From assembly GCA_030671915.1 (NCBI GenBank), contig DAOVHN010000166.1, forward strand, positions 1 through 6,045: a stretch of DNA of 6,045 bases, given 5' to 3'. The notes beneath the pieces are model-generated. The model searched no databases, was not told where the DNA came from, and saw only the letters and a program-made list of their open reading frames with translations. The translations under genes and the position numbers were made by a program. Below are positions 5,356-6,045 of this stretch, one piece after another. Position 1 is the first letter of the stretch. Each line of letters opens with the position of its first letter. The DNA comes from Pseudomonadota bacterium (lineage in GTDB: Bacteria; Pseudomonadota; Alphaproteobacteria; UBA8366; JADFVY01).

Positions 5356-5984
5356 AGTCTTTTGCGCAGCTCCGCGAAAACGGAATGGAACATTTCCTCG
5401 GTCAGGCGGCCGGTGTTGGTGTTGTAGCGCGAGCAATGATAGCTGTCGGCCAGTAGCAGGCCGTTGGGCAGATCATGCATTGCCCCGTGGCCGAAGGCAT
5501 AACGCGCGGCCACCAGACCCATCGACCGGAGCACTGCCTTGTGGGCGATCAGGCCCAGCGCGAGGATCGCGCGAAGGTTTTCCAGACCTTCGATTTCCGT
5601 ATTCAGATAGGGATTGCAGGTTTTGATCTCGTCGGTGGTGGGCTTGTTTTCCGGCGGCACGCAGCGCACCGCGTTGGTGATCCGGCACCCGGTCATGCGG
5701 AAGCCGTCGTCGGGACGGGCGTCGAACCTGCCTTCGCCAAAGCCATATTCGGCTATCGTCGGATAGAGCAGGTCGCCGGCGTAATCGCCTGTAAAGGGCC
5801 GGCCGGTGCGATTGGCGCCTCGCAGGCCCGGCGCCAGTCCGACGATCAGCAGGCTGGCGTCCACGGACCCGAAGCTGGGCACCGGCGCGTTATGCCAGTC
5901 CGGCCAGGCGGACGCGTTGACGCGCCGGAATTCGGCCAGACGCGGGCATTGGGCGCAGTCACGCGCCGGTTCGTCCATCGGCAT
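5352..5984 (-). CDS. Uracil-DNA glycosylase, family 5 (UDGb type), 4Fe-4S
   Basis: Base-excision repair enzyme predicted to remove uracil, and probably other deaminated bases, from DNA. The 210 residues match the family 4/5 glycosylases. Four cysteines can ligate the 4Fe-4S cluster: Cys10 and Cys13 (CAQC), Cys108 and Cys123, with 14 residues between the last two. Motif 1, GLAPGLRGANRTGRPFTGD (49-67), is characteristic of family 5: it has NRTGR and no acidic or amide catalytic residue after GLAP. Motif 2, SYHCSRYNTNTGRLT (181-195), contains the expected His183, but Cys184 stands where many UDGb enzymes have Pro. The RRIH loop of the related UdgX is absent. ATG 5982-5984 was chosen; Met3 (5976-5978) is possible, and neither has a strong Shine-Dalgarno. 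The gene points against smpB, sharing 4 bp with it. If a minus-strand gene ends at 6016, the 31-bp gap would allow co-transcription from upstream. Family call is strong; substrate range is inferred. Confidence 0.92.
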   Translation of the reverse strand: MPMDEPARDCAQCPRLAEFRRVNASAWPDWHNAPVPSFGSVDASLLIVGLAPGLRGANRTGRPFTGDYAGDLLYPTIAEYGFGEGRFDARPDDGFRMTGCRITNAVRCVPPENKPTTDEIKTCNPYLNTEIEGLENLRAILALGLIAHKAVLRSMGLVAARYAFGHGAMHDLPNGLLLADSYHCSRYNTNTGRLTEEMFHSVFAELRKRL

Positions 5985-6015
5985 TGTACGAAATATTCCG
6001 AGGTGAATTTACGGA

Positions 6016-6045
6016 TCAGTTGGCGACGTCGTAGGCAGCTTCTTC
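6016..6045 (-). CDS. Possible C-terminal fragment of a further minus-strand gene, cut by the window edge
   Basis: The minus strand reads EEAAYDVAN then TGA (6016-6018), 31 bp before the glycosylase start. An acidic short tail is reasonable as a protein end. In many alphaproteobacteria rpoZ and spoT/relA lie near dapA-smpB, so an RNA polymerase omega subunit would be one guess, but nine residues cannot prove it. The two other minus frames are also open to the edge (one ends at a TAA at 6009-6011), so even the frame is uncertain. Confidence 0.3.
   Translation of the reverse strand, partial: EEAAYDVAN

Noticed and set aside
5360..5380. Bidirectional terminator after smpB (TTTT-g-CGC ... GCG-AAAA)
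   Set aside because: The stem needs a bulge, has only three GC pairs, and lacks a T-run after the stem on either strand.
1..6045. Insertion sequence, phage, CRISPR, tRNA or toxin-antitoxin elements
   Set aside because: No transposase-like protein, terminal repeats, spaced direct repeats or cloverleaf sequences were found. Genes are tightly packed with ordinary housekeeping content.

Overview
The window is a compact, GC-rich stretch of bacterial chromosome with six complete genes and possibly the last few codons of a seventh. It has no mobile elements, RNA genes or CRISPR repeats. Protein style (an alphaproteobacterial-type family 5 uracil-DNA glycosylase, an E. coli-like DapA, a type II haloacid dehalogenase) and the order lytic transglycosylase / dapA / smpB suggest an alphaproteobacterium, perhaps near the Rhodospirillales. 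That placement is inferred from gene content and order, not from a marker gene.

Left part (1-1630): a type II (S)-2-haloacid dehalogenase on the minus strand is divergent from a plus-strand NYN-domain protein (LabA/DUF88-like putative RNase) with a C-terminal OST-HTH/LOTUS-type domain. The 172-bp gap holds a candidate promoter for each gene. A small perfect palindrome overlaps the -10 of the NYN gene promoter.

Middle (1643-4004): a 721-residue secreted soluble lytic transglycosylase (Slt70 type) lies on the minus strand. It converges on the NYN gene with 13 bp between stop codons and is divergent from dapA. The 196-bp slt-dapA gap is AT-rich in its slt-proximal half and holds two candidate promoters with a palindrome between them.

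Right part (4005-6045): dapA (first committed step of lysine/diaminopimelate synthesis) is followed after 4 nt by smpB (trans-translation), almost certainly as one operon. smpB converges on a minus-strand family 5 (UDGb-type) Fe-S uracil-DNA glycosylase; their stop codons share one CTAG palindrome. Beyond it, the last 30 bases could be the C-terminus of another minus-strand gene.

Functionally the region is mostly housekeeping. Slt (peptidoglycan turnover) and DapA (makes the diaminopimelate precursor of peptidoglycan cross-links) share a divergent control region. SmpB, the glycosylase and the NYN protein act on ribosome rescue, DNA repair and probably RNA metabolism. I see no convincing new multi-gene system. 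The least characterised item is the NYN-LOTUS protein with its own apparently palindrome-controlled promoter.
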